Below, one piece after another: positions 1 to 6,749 of a stretch of 22,200 bases of DNA (position 1 is the stretch's first letter; each line of letters starts with the position of its first letter). The notes below the pieces were generated by a model that saw nothing but the letters and a program-made list of their open reading frames with translations, was not told where the DNA came from and searched no databases. The stretch comes from JBBDNV01 sp040877415 (GTDB lineage: Bacteria; Planctomycetota; Planctomycetia; Pirellulales; PALSA-1355). The stretch spans positions 1 to 22,200 of the forward strand of contig JBBDNV010000098.1 in the NCBI GenBank assembly GCA_040877415.1. Direction: 5' to 3'. A program made the translations under genes and the position numbers.

Positions 1-149
1 TTGACGGCCGCGAAGTCGACCGGATAGAGCCGGGTGGTAATCGCCGGCTCGCTGGGTAGACTCTGGGTCAGCTTGACCAGCGCAAGCCAGCTCGAATTGG
101 CCTGCCAGCGATCGTAGGGCTCGAACGCCGTAATCAAGACGGAAGTCAT
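1..149 (-). CDS. pcp: Pyrrolidone-carboxylate peptidase-like protein (N-terminal part)
   Basis: Only the first 49 codons are in the window; the gene leaves at the left edge. Reading the minus strand from ATG at 149, the protein starts MTSVLITAFEPYDRWQANSS. This matches the N-terminus of peptidase family C15, where a short beta strand leads into a (T/A)GFEPF-like motif and a conserved Asn-x-Ser-Trp. Family members remove N-terminal pyroglutamate from peptides in the cytoplasm. Here the usual Gly before FEP is Ala and the Phe after it is Tyr, a form seen in divergent members. The catalytic Glu, Cys and His lie outside the window, so activity cannot be judged. No strong ribosome binding site precedes the ATG. 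It is transcribed away from the acetyltransferase gene at 292. Confidence 0.65.
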   Translation of the reverse strand, partial: MTSVLITAFEPYDRWQANSSWLALVKLTQSLPSEPAITTRLYPVDFAAV

Positions 150-218
150 CGCGAATTTAGCCGCGGCGGGGAATTCCGGCGCTTCACGCGCCGGCGTGCA
201 GGGGCAATCGTAACGCCT

Positions 219-246
219 TTGACCTGCGGTGCACAACGGTCATAAT
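219..246 (+). promoter_or_regulatory. Sigma70-like promoter for the acetyltransferase gene
   Basis: The -35 is TTGACC at 219-224 and the -10 is CATAAT at 241-246, separated by 16 bp, each matching consensus at five of six positions. Predicted transcription starts near 253, about 40 bases before the ATG at 292. A possible GTG start at 229 falls between the two boxes, which argues for translation from 292. Seen by eye; not tested. Confidence 0.5.
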
Positions 247-291
247 CGTGGGCAGTCATTTTCCAACCCGCGCCAAACCGTCTGCCGCACG

Positions 292-1491
292 ATGAGCACG
301 CCGTCCACGCGACCGTTGCCTCCTCGACTGGTGTCGCTGGACGCGTATCGCGGGCTTACGATGCTGGCCATGGCCTCTGGGGGTTTGGGGCTGCACCAGG
401 TCGCCGAAAACCTCCGCTCAGGCGGCAATGACTCCCGGTTCTGGAACGTCATCGGCTACCAGTTCGAGCACGTCGAGTGGGTCGGCTGCTCGCTGTGGGA
501 TTTGATCCAGCCTTCGTTCATGTTCATCGTCGGCGTGGCCATGGCCTATTCGTGCGCCATCCGCCAGGAGAAAGGGCAGACGTACGGGCAAATGCTGCGA
601 CACGCCGTCGTGCGCGCGATCGTGCTGGTGCTGTTGGGCGTTTTTCTGCGGTCCGACGGGCGGGGCGAGACGATTTTTACCTTTGAGGACGTGCTGTCGC
701 AGATTGGCCTGGGCTATGTGTTCTTGTTCCTGCTGTGGAACCGCCCCGCCTGGGTGCAGTTCGCCGCGGCGCTGTGCATCCTGGTCGGCTATTGGTGCCT
801 GTTCTACGCATACCCGCTGCCCGAGCCCCAGGACTACGCGGCCGCCGGACTGGGCACCGATTGGCCGCGGTTGGAAGGCGTGGCGGCTCACTGGGACAAG
901 AACACCAACGCGGCGGCGGCCTTCGACCGCTGGTTTTTGAACTTCTTTCCGCGCTCCAAACCGTTTGCGCTCAACGGCGGCGGCTACCTGACACTGAGCT
1001 TCATCCCGTCGCTGGCCACGATGATCTTTGGACTGCTCTCCGGCGAACTGTTGCGCAGCTCGCGAAGCGATCGTTGGAAATTCTGGATGTTGGTCGGCGC
1101 CGGCGTGGCCGGGCTGGCCGCCGGCCAGATCCTGCAAAGGGCCGGCATCTGCCCGATCGTCAAACGCATCTGGACGCCGAGTTGGGCCCTGTACAGCGCC
1201 GGCTGCACGTGGTTGATTCTGGCTGCTATCTTCGGCGTGGTCGACGTGCTCGGGTTTCGCAAGTGGACCTTTCCGTTGGCGGTCGTGGGCATGAACTCGA
1301 TCACGATGTACGTCATGGCCGGGCTTTCCAAGGGCTGGCTTTACGAAACGATCCAAACGCACTTGGGCACGCGGATCTTCGATTTCCTGGGCCAGGCCTA
1401 CCAGCCGTTTCTGGCGCAGCTCTGGATTCTGCTTGCCATGTGGCTGATATGCTACTGGCTGTACCGGCAGCGAATATTCATTCGGATTTAG
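292..1491 (+). CDS. Membrane acetyltransferase, HGSNAT/DUF5009 (NagX-like) family
   Basis: A 399-residue polytopic membrane protein. The N-terminus carries RLVSLDAYRGLTM, the opening of DUF1624/DUF5009 heparan-alpha-glucosaminide acetyltransferase-like proteins. It is followed by FEHVEW (His60) and DLIQPSFMFIVGVA (about 70-83). In the human enzyme the equivalent histidine carries the acetyl group across the membrane, so His60 is the likely catalytic residue. About nine further hydrophobic segments run to the C-terminus. The family uses acetyl-CoA to acetylate amino sugars at the membrane; the substrate here is unknown. I chose ATG 292 over the in-frame GTG at 229 because the upstream extension lacks conserved character and 229 lies within a likely promoter. 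No operon partner is obvious. The family call is firm, the substrate is not. Confidence 0.8.
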   Translation: MSTPSTRPLPPRLVSLDAYRGLTMLAMASGGLGLHQVAENLRSGGNDSRFWNVIGYQFEHVEWVGCSLWDLIQPSFMFIVGVAMAYSCAIRQEKGQTYGQMLRHAVVRAIVLVLLGVFLRSDGRGETIFTFEDVLSQIGLGYVFLFLLWNRPAWVQFAAALCILVGYWCLFYAYPLPEPQDYAAAGLGTDWPRLEGVAAHWDKNTNAAAAFDRWFLNFFPRSKPFALNGGGYLTLSFIPSLATMIFGLLSGELLRSSRSDRWKFWMLVGAGVAGLAAGQILQRAGICPIVKRIWTPSWALYSAGCTWLILAAIFGVVDVLGFRKWTFPLAVVGMNSITMYVMAGLSKGWLYETIQTHLGTRIFDFLGQAYQPFLAQLWILLAMWLICYWLYRQRIFIRI

Positions 1492-1655
1492 AAATCGGTG
1501 CGTCGCGGCGGTTAAAATACGATCAGGCCGTCGAGCGCGGCGGCGCGTCCTGCGTCAGCTTCGCGAGCCTGGCGTTCTATCAGTGACGACGGGAGCACGG
1601 CGATGGGACTAAAGGGCGCGGAGCTTTCCCTGCCAAACGGATTACTCTAGAATCC

Positions 1656-2954
1656 GTGTCTTGGATCGATAAGCAGGTTTCTTCCTTGAGCAATCACAAA
1701 ATCCACATCATCGGCATCGGCGACGACGGGGTGGACGGCCTCGTTTCGCCGGCACGGCAATTGATCGACGAGGCTCAATTGCTGGTCGGCGCCGAGTCGA
1801 CGCTGGCGAGAATCCCCCGCTCCAAGGCCGAGCGGCTCGTCGTGGGCGCAAATCTCGACGAAGCCGTCGGCGAGATCGCCGGGTCCGGCAACAAGCGAAT
1901 CGTCGTGCTGGCCTCCGGCGACCCGCTGTTCTACGGCGTGGCCCGCTATCTGTGCGACAAGTTGGGCAAGGAGCGGTTCGAGGTCGTGCCGCACGTCAGC
2001 AGCATGCAACTGGCGTTTGCCCGGGTGAAGGAGAGCTGGGAAGAGGCGTACCTGACGGACCTCACGAACAGGCGGCTGGACCAGGTGCTGGAAAAGATTC
2101 GCTCGGCCACGAAGGCCGGGCTGTTTACCAGCGATGCCTGTCCACCGAAGTCCGTGGCCAAGGCGATGCTCGAGCGGCGGATCGACTACTTTTCGGCCTA
2201 CGTGTGCGAAAACCTGGGCTCGCCGGACGAGCGCGTCACGCAGGGCGAGCTGGCGGAAATCGCCGCGCAGGATTTTTCGCCGCTGAACGTGATGATCCTG
2301 GTGCGCCGGCCGAACGTGCCCGATCGCCCCAGCGAAGCGATCGGCCGCCGCTTGTTCGGCAATCCGGACGACGCGTTCTTGCAATCGAAGCCGAAGCAGG
2401 GGCTGCTTACTCCGGCCGAAGTGCGTTCGATGGCGCTGGCGGAAATGGACCTGGGGCCCACGAGCGTGGTTTGGGATATCGGCGCCGGCTCGGGCTCGGT
2501 GGCCATCGAGTCGGCGCAAATCGCCTCGGGCGGCACGGTCTATGCCATCGAAATGGATCCGCAGGATCACGAGCTGATGATTGCCAACGCCGAGCGATTC
2601 GGCGTGACGAATCTCGTGCCGGTGCTGGGACGCGCGCCCGATGCCTGGAAAGACCTGCCCGACGCCGACGCCATCTTCGTGGGCGGCAGCGGCCGCGAGA
2701 TCAGCCGCGTGGTGGAAACGGCTTACGGCCGGCTGCGTCCCGGCGGCCGGCTGGTGGCCAACGTGGGCAGCATCGAAAGCCTGTCGGCCGTGCACCAGAC
2801 GCTCCAGCGCGTGGCCCGCGACGTCAGCGTGTGGATGATCAACGTCGCGAAGGGAACCTATCAACTCGAGCGCGTCCGGTTCGAGGCGCTGAATCCGACG
2901 TTTCTGTTGGGCGTGGTGAAACCCGGCGTCAAAGCCCCCAAGAATACGCAGTGA
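1656..2954 (+). CDS. cobL: Precorrin-6Y C5,15-methyltransferase (decarboxylating), CbiE-CbiT fusion
   Basis: Bifunctional corrin-ring methyltransferase of 432 residues, close to the usual 400-430. Residues about 15-220 are the CbiE tetrapyrrole methylase domain, with a beta strand leading to IIGIGDDG and the motif ASGDPLFYG (86-94). Residues about 248-420 are the CbiT domain, a class I fold opening with QGLLTPAEVRS and carrying the SAM loop DIGAGSGSVAIE (274-285). Together they methylate C5 and C15 and decarboxylate the C12 acetate side chain in cobalamin synthesis. The start is GTG 1656; TTG at 1686 (giving LSNHKIHIIG) is also possible and has an AGG nearby. The stop overlaps the GTG start of the next gene (GTGA). 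No other cobalamin gene and no B12 riboswitch box is visible in the window. Confidence 0.9.
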   Translation: MSWIDKQVSSLSNHKIHIIGIGDDGVDGLVSPARQLIDEAQLLVGAESTLARIPRSKAERLVVGANLDEAVGEIAGSGNKRIVVLASGDPLFYGVARYLCDKLGKERFEVVPHVSSMQLAFARVKESWEEAYLTDLTNRRLDQVLEKIRSATKAGLFTSDACPPKSVAKAMLERRIDYFSAYVCENLGSPDERVTQGELAEIAAQDFSPLNVMILVRRPNVPDRPSEAIGRRLFGNPDDAFLQSKPKQGLLTPAEVRSMALAEMDLGPTSVVWDIGAGSGSVAIESAQIASGGTVYAIEMDPQDHELMIANAERFGVTNLVPVLGRAPDAWKDLPDADAIFVGGSGREISRVVETAYGRLRPGGRLVANVGSIESLSAVHQTLQRVARDVSVWMINVAKGTYQLERVRFEALNPTFLLGVVKPGVKAPKNTQ

Positions 2955-3721
2955 GCAAAAGTGACCATCCTCAACTCGACGTGATCGCCGTCGGGGCCCA
3001 CCCGGACGATGTGGAAATCTCCTGCGGCGGCACCCTGGCGAAGCTGGTGCGCCAAGGCTACGAGGTCGGCATCATCGACCTGACCGACGGCGAGCCGACG
3101 CCCGGATCGCCCGGGCCCCAGGTGCGGCTGGCCGAAGCCAAGAAAGCGGCCGAAACGCTGGGCGTACGCGTGCGCGTGCAGCTCGATTTGCCGAATCGCC
3201 GTTTGTTCGACACGTTCGAGGCACGCGTGGCGCTGGCCAAGGAGTTTCGCAAGTATCGTCCCCGGCTGGTGCTCGGTTTCGGCGAAAAGACGCCGCTGGC
3301 CTCGCCCGACCATTGGCAGGCGATGCAGATCACCGACGCGGCAGTCTTTTATTCCCGGCTCACGAAATGGGACGAGCACTTCGATGACCTGCCGGTACAC
3401 ACGATCTCGGCGCACTTGTACTACACGCTCGGCTTCGCATCGCTCGCATTGCCCTTGGCGGCCGGGCACCTGGTGGTCGACGTCGCCGACACCCTGGAAA
3501 CCAAGCTGGCAGCCGTGCGCTGCTACGCCACGCAATTCTCCCAGGCAAAGGAATTCATCTATGACCGGATTCGCGCCGCGGCGATGCACGACGGCATGGC
3601 CGCCGGTTACGAAGCCGGCGAACTTTTCGCCAGCACCCGCGCGCTGGGCACGCGCGACCTGGTGCACTTCCTGTTCGGCCAAACCCCGTCCGACGAACCC
3701 CGCAAACCTCCGCTGCGGTGA
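2951..3721 (+). CDS. bshB1: LmbE/PIG-L family deacetylase, BshB1-like
   Basis: A 256-residue zinc-dependent de-N-acetylase. The metal-binding signature AHPDDVE is at 16-22 and the downstream zinc histidine lies in ASPDHWQA (117-124), the spacing found in BshB1. Bacillithiol-biosynthesis BshB1 removes acetyl from GlcNAc-malate; related enzymes act on other GlcNAc conjugates, so the exact substrate is inferred. Length fits the BshB1 family (about 220-250) with a slightly longer C-terminus. The GTG start at 2951 overlaps the TGA of the cobL gene by the GTGA arrangement, implying translational coupling although the pathways differ. No bshA or bshC is visible nearby. It converges with the pseudouridine synthase gene, with 39 bases between the stops and no clear terminator. 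Confidence 0.8.
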   Translation: MSKSDHPQLDVIAVGAHPDDVEISCGGTLAKLVRQGYEVGIIDLTDGEPTPGSPGPQVRLAEAKKAAETLGVRVRVQLDLPNRRLFDTFEARVALAKEFRKYRPRLVLGFGEKTPLASPDHWQAMQITDAAVFYSRLTKWDEHFDDLPVHTISAHLYYTLGFASLALPLAAGHLVVDVADTLETKLAAVRCYATQFSQAKEFIYDRIRAAAMHDGMAAGYEAGELFASTRALGTRDLVHFLFGQTPSDEPRKPPLR

Positions 3722-3760
3722 GCCGGGCGTCACTCTTTGTGTCGTTGTGGTCACGAGCGT

Positions 3761-4750
3761 TCACAATCGGCGAAACTGGCGCAGCGCCGTCAACGTGGCC
3801 TCGATGTCGGATGGCAAGGGCGCGACGAATTCCACCGGCTCGCCGGTCGTCGGGTTCTCGATTTTCAAACGTCGCGCGTGCAGGGCCTGGCGCGCAAGTA
3901 ACACGGCGGTGTCCGAGGGGTCGCGGCTGATTTCACCGCGCGTCATGCCGGCTCTCCCGCCGTACAGCCGATCGCAGAGCACGGGACAGCCGATGTTGGC
4001 CAGGTGCAGCCGAATCTGGTGCGTGCGGCCGGTCTTGGGCAGGACGCGGATCGCCGAATAGCCGTCGAATCGCTCGGCCACTTCATAGAACGTCTGGGCT
4101 TCGCGGCTCGTGGAGTGATCGCGGCGCACGGCCATCTTTTCGCGCTGATGGGGATGCAGGCCCACCGGCAGATCGATCATGTCGCGGTCGCGGTCGGGCA
4201 CTCCGGCACACAGCGCGAAATACTCTTTTTCCACAGTGCGGTTTTCGAATTGCCGGGCCAGCCGCAAGTGGACCTGATCGGTTTTGGCCACGACGATTAC
4301 GCCGCTGGTGTCGCGATCGAGCCGGTGCACGATGCCCGGCCGCATGGGTCCGCCGGCACTGCTGAGCTGGTCGAAGTGGAATTGCAAGGCCGCGGTGAGC
4401 GTGCCGGCCCAATGGCCTTTGCCGGGGTGGACCACCATGCCCGGCGGCTTGTTGATCACGGCCATCCCGGCGTCCTCGTAGAGGATGTCGAGCGGGATGT
4501 TCTCGGGCCGGGGACCCTCGCGCGCCCTTTCGGGGAGCACGATGGTGATGCGCTCTCCGGCGCGCAGCTTGTGCGCCGCCTTGACGCGGCGGCCGTCTAT
4601 TTTCACGCCGGCGGCGTTGATCGCCTTGCGCAACAGCACGCGGCTGTACGCCGGGAATTGCCGGGCCAAGTACCAATCGAGCCGCGCGCCCGACAGCCCT
4701 TCGGGCACGACCAATTCGCGCGCTTGGCTTTTGAGTTCATCGCCGCTCAT
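3761..4750 (-). CDS. RluA-family 23S rRNA pseudouridine synthase (RluD-like)
   Basis: A 329-residue protein with an N-terminal S4 RNA-binding domain (about 17-75, SGARLDWYLARQFPAYSR) followed by the RluA catalytic domain. The catalytic motif HRLDRDTSG is at 142-150, with Asp145 as the nucleophile by family homology. The later motifs GRTHQIRLHL and CDRLYGG are also intact. The S4 plus RluA layout and length match RluD or RluC, which isomerise uridines in 23S rRNA; which sites are modified cannot be told. The start is ATG 4750. It lies 78 bases downstream of the TPR-protein gene on the same strand and is probably co-transcribed with it. A small GC hairpin (GGGCGC-GCTA-GCGCCC on the minus strand, 4814-4829) sits at the junction. 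Confidence 0.88.
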   Translation of the reverse strand: MSGDELKSQARELVVPEGLSGARLDWYLARQFPAYSRVLLRKAINAAGVKIDGRRVKAAHKLRAGERITIVLPERAREGPRPENIPLDILYEDAGMAVINKPPGMVVHPGKGHWAGTLTAALQFHFDQLSSAGGPMRPGIVHRLDRDTSGVIVVAKTDQVHLRLARQFENRTVEKEYFALCAGVPDRDRDMIDLPVGLHPHQREKMAVRRDHSTSREAQTFYEVAERFDGYSAIRVLPKTGRTHQIRLHLANIGCPVLCDRLYGGRAGMTRGEISRDPSDTAVLLARQALHARRLKIENPTTGEPVEFVAPLPSDIEATLTALRQFRRL

Positions 4751-4828
4751 CGACCCCGCCCGACAACAGCAATCGCCTGCGCCGGCGGAAGGCTCCTAGA
4801 AACGCGCGCTCCCGGGCGCTAGCGCGCC

Positions 4829-5776
4829 CTACTTGGAGTTCGGCCCGGCTCCGCTCGACTCCGGCGCGGGCTTTCCTTCGGACGCAGGCTCGGCGGGCTT
4901 TTCCTCGGGCGCTTTGGCCGGTGTTTCGGAAGCGCCGGCCGCCGGCTTTTCAGCTTCGGGCGAAGCCGCTTCGGGCTTGTCGGCGTCCGACTCGCCGGCT
5001 TTCGGCTCGTCGCCCGAGGGCCCGATCACCGGCGGCAAAGCAGGCCCCGACTCTTTTTCGATGAGGGAGGGCAGTTGCAGGATGCCGCCCTTGTCGGGCT
5101 CGTCGAGAAAATCGGGGCCGGCGCCGGGCTTACCCGGTTCCTTCGTGAGCGGCGGCGGCGGCTCGTACTTGGCAAGCCAATCGTAGAAGGTCTTGGTCGG
5201 AAGCTTGTCCAAATCTTTGGCACGCGCCAAGGCGGCGGCGGCGAATGGTCCCTCGGGCCATTTCGTGGCCAGCGAGCGGTATTCCGCGCGGGCTCGATCC
5301 AGATCGCCCAGCGCTTCGTGGGCCCGCGCCAGCCCGTACGTGGCGCGCTGGAGGATCGTCGGGTGCGACGCATCGTTGAGCAGCGCCTGAAATTTTTCGC
5401 TTGCCTCCCGCAACTCATCGCGGGCCATTCTTCGATCCTGGAGCAGCCGGTTGGTGCCGTCGTCGAGTTGAAGATCGGCCAGCGTGAGCCGCGACCACTC
5501 GCCGACCATCGTTCCGGTATAGCGGCTGGCGACGTCGCGCAGCAGCTCGCGCGGATCGGGATTGCGGCCGCCGACGGCGTCGAAGTATTCGTTCCATCCG
5601 TCGGCCTGTCGGCGGGTGTTTTGCGTCGACAGATAGGCCCAGGCGAAGAGGGCCACTACGACGGCGATCAGGACGGCCGTGCCGGCCCGGCCGTAGGGCC
5701 TGGCCGACTCGATCCAGCGGCCCAACGATTGGGCCAGGACGTTGGTTTGCAGTTCGTGGCGTCGCCCCGTCTTCAT
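4829..5776 (-). CDS. Membrane-anchored TPR protein with low-complexity C-terminus
   Basis: A 315-residue protein with one transmembrane helix near the N-terminus (about 32-50, TAVLIAVVVALFAWAYLS). An extracytoplasmic helical region follows, with a TPR-like repeat about 139-180 (ATYGLARAHEALGDLDRARA). Residues from about 205 to the end are rich in Pro, Glu, Ala and Lys and look disordered. The layout resembles YfgM-like (TPR_21) proteins that assist the SecYEG translocon and periplasmic chaperones, but similarity is too general to name it. Start ATG 5776 is 86 bases below a good promoter's predicted start site. It lies upstream of the pseudouridine synthase gene and likely forms a two-gene operon with it. 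Confidence 0.7.
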   Translation of the reverse strand: MKTGRRHELQTNVLAQSLGRWIESARPYGRAGTAVLIAVVVALFAWAYLSTQNTRRQADGWNEYFDAVGGRNPDPRELLRDVASRYTGTMVGEWSRLTLADLQLDDGTNRLLQDRRMARDELREASEKFQALLNDASHPTILQRATYGLARAHEALGDLDRARAEYRSLATKWPEGPFAAAALARAKDLDKLPTKTFYDWLAKYEPPPPLTKEPGKPGAGPDFLDEPDKGGILQLPSLIEKESGPALPPVIGPSGDEPKAGESDADKPEAASPEAEKPAAGASETPAKAPEEKPAEPASEGKPAPESSGAGPNSK

Positions 5777-5868
5777 ACGCTGCCTTGGCCGGTCAGGGCC
5801 GAAAGAAACGACAACCGGCCCCAGCGCGCCGGCGGGGCCATGCTGTCCATGGATTGCATGGGCCCTGA

Positions 5869-5898
5869 AGTATAGAGCCGCCCCTCGCGAAGGGTCAA
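5869..5898 (-). promoter_or_regulatory. Sigma70-like promoter for the TPR protein / pseudouridine synthase operon
   Basis: On the minus strand the -35 is TTGACC (5893-5898) and the -10 is TATACT (5869-5874), with an 18-bp spacer; each box matches consensus at five of six bases. Transcription would start near 5862, giving a leader of roughly 86 bases before the ATG at 5776. The leader contains CCATGG-type short palindromes around 5839-5851 of unknown meaning. Confidence 0.55.
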
Positions 5899-5929
5899 GG
5901 CCGCAACGGCGCCGCGGGAAGCGCCCTCT

Positions 5930-6499
5930 TTACAGGGCCCGCCGCGGCAATCGGCGCTTGTAGGGCGGCTCTTCGGCCGGCGGCAGCCCAACGGCCAACT
6001 CCGCGGCCCACGCCGTGCGCTCTTCATCGGTCGCGTAATAGCGCAGCCACGTGGTCGGGTCGCCTCCCACGTCGGCGCAGTCCCAATGGAGATAATTGGT
6101 CAGCGACTCGATCTTTTTCTCCGAGCAGGGCAGAATGTCGCGATAGATCACGCAGTACAATTCACGGTCCGACAGATGATCCGTAAAGTCGAGCACGATC
6201 CGCCGCTGGTACAGCTTGTGAATTGTTTCCCACAGCAGCTTGTGAAGCCCGCTGTTCGAAAGCGTGTCGGGATGCGGCAGCCTCAGCTCGGGCTCGAACC
6301 ATTGGCAGATCGGCAACACGGGGGCGCGTTCCCAAGCCAACATCGAAGCCAGAAACTCGTTTTCGACCGGCGTCGGCAACTCTTCGACGTTGACGCTGCG
6401 AATCGATTCGTCGAAGAACGGCTCGAGCTCGTCGCGCAACTCCGCGTTGCGCAGCAAATGCTCGACTTCATCGGGATGTGGTTTGCGGTTCGTGGACAT
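5930..6499 (-). CDS. Conserved-looking hypothetical protein, 189 residues
   Basis: I do not recognise this family. The protein starts MSTNRKPHPDEVEHLLRNAE from ATG 6499; the open frame extends 18 codons further up to 6553, but that extension (MLCFFGLPRYLLQ) looks non-coding, and the internal start gives a typical soluble N-terminus. It is soluble and acidic, with many Trp and Tyr residues (for example PICQWFEPEL, DFTDHLSDRELYCVIYRDIL, LHWDCADVGGDPTTWLRYY) and no membrane segment or signal peptide. Codon use is like its neighbours, which supports it being real. It is divergent from the FAD/Fe-S oxidoreductase gene and precedes the TPR-protein gene, which has its own promoter. Confidence 0.7.
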   Translation of the reverse strand: MSTNRKPHPDEVEHLLRNAELRDELEPFFDESIRSVNVEELPTPVENEFLASMLAWERAPVLPICQWFEPELRLPHPDTLSNSGLHKLLWETIHKLYQRRIVLDFTDHLSDRELYCVIYRDILPCSEKKIESLTNYLHWDCADVGGDPTTWLRYYATDEERTAWAAELAVGLPPAEEPPYKRRLPRRAL

Positions 6500-6689
6500 C
6501 GCGATTTGCAGGCCCTGGAGCAGATATCTTGGGAGTCCGAAAAAGCAAAGCACGCGTGCGCATCATCAAACATATCGAGGGCTCTCGACTCGCGGCCCTC
6601 CGGCCGATCATGGTCCGCACGCTTGTTCGATCGCGGATCAAGACGACTCTCCAGTCTTTGACTCTACCAACAAACCACGGGCGATCAAG

Positions 6690-6695
6690 TATAAT
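6690..6695 (+). promoter_or_regulatory. Consensus -10 box upstream of the FAD/Fe-S oxidoreductase gene
   Basis: A perfect TATAAT lies 55 bases before the ATG at 6750. The -35 at the right distance (CCAACA, 6667-6672) is weak; a better TTGACT at 6658-6663 is 26 bp away, too far for a standard sigma70 site. The box probably marks the promoter but may need an activator. Confidence 0.35.
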
Positions 6696-6749
6696 CATGC
6701 CAACATCTTTGGCGCTTCCGAAGGTGCTCTCTACAAGATCGTTAAAGAC

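Noticed and set aside
229..291. Longer N-terminus (GTG 229) for the membrane acetyltransferase
   Set aside because: The start falls between the -35 and -10 of a likely promoter and the added 21 residues look unlike the family; ATG 292 fits better.
418..1362. Long antisense open frame opposite the acetyltransferase
   Set aside because: It is a GC-driven shadow: low-complexity Arg/Gln/His/Ala composition and no family motif, opposite a clear membrane protein. The same applies to the long antisense frames at 1647-2864, 7734-9668 and 14998-16155.
1492..1655. Possible cobalamin riboswitch upstream of the cobL gene
   Set aside because: No B12-box sequence (GCCACTG type) or the associated stems could be found in this gap.
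6658..6695. TTGACT plus TATAAT as a full promoter of the FAD/Fe-S gene
   Set aside because: The two boxes are 26 bp apart, far from the 16-18 bp needed, so only the -10 box was kept.
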